DNA of 64,000 nucleotides from Rhododendron vialii (lineage: Eukaryota; Streptophyta; Magnoliopsida; Ericales; Ericaceae): NCBI RefSeq assembly GCF_030253575.1, contig NC_080568.1, positions 32,391,001-32,455,000 of the forward strand, in the 5' to 3' direction. Under the pieces are notes generated by a model. That model made no database searches and was not told where the DNA came from. It was given only the letters and a program-made list of their open reading frames with translations. The number at the start of each line of letters is the position of its first letter. The first letter of the stretch is position 1. A program made the translations under genes and the position numbers. Below, piece after piece: positions 62,085 to 64,000 of the stretch.

Positions 62085-62616
62085 TCAAGCATGTTTATGT
62101 TGCGCTATGCGTTTCGGCGGAGCGTTAACAACCACCAACTTCACATCATCAACTACCGGACCGCAAAGGGGCCCCGAGTGATTGCTCTTCATGTGATAAT
62201 ACGAGCTGAAGAACTTAACCCGGGTCATAGGCGAAAACGCGGTGAACCTGTGCTTGGCCCATTTGAACCCACCCTTGCCCGAGGACTCGTAGGGTACCTT
62301 GAAAGACTCCTCGCAGGAATTGCAAGCATCCCCAACCGCAAAAGGTCAGGTCGTAGACCTTGCCGGGCGTGGTCCTGACGATCTGGAGTCTGGACAATAA
62401 TGCTCTCTCGTCCGGCCATCAATTGTACGGCTCGGTTGCCTACGGGCATGAAATAGTGGGCGTAATCGATGTATTTGACGGCTTTTAGGGAAATGACGCT
62501 CCAACCTATGAGAGGGCAGTGGGCGTCCTCTATGTTGGAGGGGACTAGGACACCCCAGGATGTGTTGGGGGATATGTACGGACCAGTTTCAAAGTTTCCA
62601 TTCCTCAACAGGTTGC
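62085..62616 (-). pseudogene. DUF642 cell-wall protein, broken main-exon copy
   Basis: After an acceptor-like TATTGCAG at 62617-62624 the minus strand reads NLLRNGNFETGPYISPN, WGVLVPSNIEDAH and KAVKYIDYAHYFMPVGNRAV, clear DUF642 (galactose-binding-like) sequence. A 7-base insertion near 62385 shifts the frame; VRTTPGKVYDLTF then continues in another frame, a second shift near 62345 restores VGDACNSCEES, and about a dozen residues (the MxVEAFAG part) are missing before FKVPYESSGKGGFKWAKHRF. The end FSSYYHMKSNHSGPLCGPVV is intact. The N-terminal signal-peptide exon is not visible upstream. DUF642 proteins are plant-specific and secreted to the wall. Confidence 0.85.
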
Positions 62617-62624
62617 CTGCAATA

Positions 62625-63059
62625 GCAACGCAGATGTACCAAGTTAGCTATAAGGTTATTTGGTAGAACAATGCTATACAAATTTCAATGTACGTAGTAT
62701 ACAAAACTTGTATATGGCCTGGGAAAACCTACTAAATTGAAGTAGGTAGGTTATTTTGCTACAAAAACAATAGGATCCATGATATCCGGACCATGAAAGT
62801 GTCCATGAAAATAATCAATGGTCCAGATTCACAGTGCTAAATCTGGACTATGGATTTACTTTCATGGTCCGGATGTCATGGATTGTACCAATCCTCATTT
62901 TGTTATCTTTTGATCACCGTTTTGAATATAGTGTGATTGAAGAAATTGCAAATACTAACTAAATGAAAATCACACTGAAAAATTCAAATGATAAACCATG
63001 TTGATATCCTTAAATTTATCGAAAAGACTGTGTACCCGTATTTATAATGTGAACAGAAA

Positions 63060-63145
<86 letters not shown>

Positions 63146-63718
63146 AAACAATCTGATACACGTGAACCTCAAAATATTTTGTAGGGTCTACATATATGTC
63201 ACATGATTCTGGAGAGATATCTAGACTTGTACACGTCATTTTGTGTACGTATATAGCAAGTTACTTTGCAAATTGGGGAGGTTGCATGTGGCTTGGTTCA
63301 AGATGAGAGAGGAATATCGGCCAATATATGTTAAGTAATGGCCGATATTCCTATACCGTTGTACCCTAATATAACAGTGACAATTTTTACGTCTTCATCT
63401 ACCGTCGCACCCCCAATATAACCGCGAGACACAATGAAATTTCATGCATATTCGCTGTTCCATTGTGTATCACTTGGACCTGATCGGTTTATTTTTCTCT
63501 TTTTCAAATCCGGTTCGGCTTGGGTTTAGGAATTTCTATTTTCTTAAAATCAGTTTGATTTTTCGATCGGCGTGGCTTCAAAAACAGACCCAACTGAACC
63601 GGACCAGATTGGTTGTTTATATATGTCCAAAACACGACTTTAAACCCTATCCATCCCTCTCCCTCATTTCGTGACTTCAGGTCAGACACGCCAATCGTGA
63701 TGATGATTTCCCAACTAG
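62625..63718. other. Intergenic with hairpin MITE and microsatellite
   Basis: Bases 62755-62905 are a foldback (GGATCCATGATATCCGGACC, ATGAAAGTGTCCATG with the complements TTTCATGGTCCGGATGTCAT and GTACCAATCC). Bases 63059-63147 are compound simple repeats. No gene is seen. Confidence 0.6.
63059..63147. repeat. Compound microsatellite (AAAT)n(AT)n(GT)n
   Basis: About eleven AAAT units, then about nine AT units, then about twelve GT units, without interruption. Confidence 0.95.
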
Positions 63719-63969
63719 CCCGAGTCTCTCTCACACACACTCACTGCTTCATCCTCGAAGAAGAGGAAGAAGAACGATGCGGCATCGAGCCCCACGCAGA
63801 TCCAGAAAGTCGTCAGATCGCTGTTGAATGTGAAGAGCCTGAGCATGATCTCGGATCTAAAGAGGATGGCGGCTTCGCGCTTGGACTCCATCAAGCACCA
63901 ATTGGATTGCTTGCATGCGGTGATCATCAAGGATTTGGAGCCTTCTCACGTCTCCACAAACGCTTCAAG
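63719..63969 (+). CDS. Partial exon of an unidentified coiled-coil-like protein, cut by window end
   Basis: The plus-strand frame is open from after a TAG at 63716 to a donor AAG|GTCTCT at 63969. It reads SSSKKRKKNDAASSPTQIQK, then VVRSLLNVKSLSMISDLKRM and ASRLDSIKHQLDCLHAVIIK, then DLEPSHVSTN. The Ser/Lys-rich nuclear-localisation-like start and amphipathic helix look like real coding sequence. The last codons are better in the next frame (SRLHKRFK, the kind of sequence expected to follow), so either a short deletion has shifted the frame near 63945 or the exon continues differently. No ATG lies at the beginning; translation may start at an upstream exon or at ATG 63846. I recognise the type only vaguely and give no function. 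Confidence 0.45.
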
Positions 63970-64000
63970 GTCTCTCTCTCATTAAAAAAAAAATATATCG

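Overview
The window is nuclear DNA of a flowering plant, most likely a woody eudicot. Genes are interrupted by GT-AG introns, intergenic DNA is AT-rich, and short inverted-repeat transposons (MITEs), LINE tails and microsatellites are dense. All recognised proteins are closest in feel to eudicot orthologues. A placement near Ericales is only an impression. All exon models were read by eye from splice signals and reading-frame continuity, with no transcript data.

Layout. 1-8.5 kb: a tandem segmental duplication carrying two group-3 LEA (LEA_4-type) genes on the plus strand (132 and 172 aa), with ABRE/G-box promoters; the second unit has collected several MITEs. 8.7-12.3 kb: a LINE remnant, then a DUF1644 RING-like zinc-finger gene (268 aa, plus strand). 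13.3-17.0 kb: an acyl-protein thioesterase/carboxylesterase (250 aa, 9 coding exons, minus). 17.7-24.2 kb: gene-poor, with a LINE RNase H remnant and many MITEs. 24.2-26.3 kb: cytochrome c oxidase subunit 5b (163 aa, 6 exons, minus). 27.5-28.0 kb: a truncated pseudogene copy of the 3' part of the (6-4) photolyase gene. 28.4-33.5 kb: plastid FAD synthetase RibF (328 aa, 5 exons, minus). 34.6-41.4 kb: (6-4) photolyase UVR3 (561 aa, 14 exons, minus). 43.3-47.4 kb: cytochrome P450 CYP734A, a brassinosteroid-inactivating type (537 aa, 5 exons, minus). 48-54.6 kb: gene-poor. 54.6-58.4 kb: Ran GTPase (221 aa, 8 coding exons, minus). 58.5-64 kb: MITEs, a DUF642 pseudogene (minus), and the first visible exon of an unidentified plus-strand gene cut by the window end.

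How genes relate. These are mostly independent housekeeping and stress genes. The notable neighbourhood is RibF beside UVR3: the enzyme that makes FAD lies about 1.1 kb from a DNA-repair enzyme that uses FAD, and a broken UVR3 fragment lies on RibF's other side. This suggests an old UVR3 or UVR3-RibF tandem duplication.

No wholly new biological system was found. The most unusual structures are a foldback element at 5.5-5.85 kb whose arms are built of short tandem repeats, the RibF-UVR3-pseudo-UVR3 arrangement, a 40-residue recent repeat in the second LEA gene, and a repeated acidic DxEDFLSAS motif in the DUF1644 protein.
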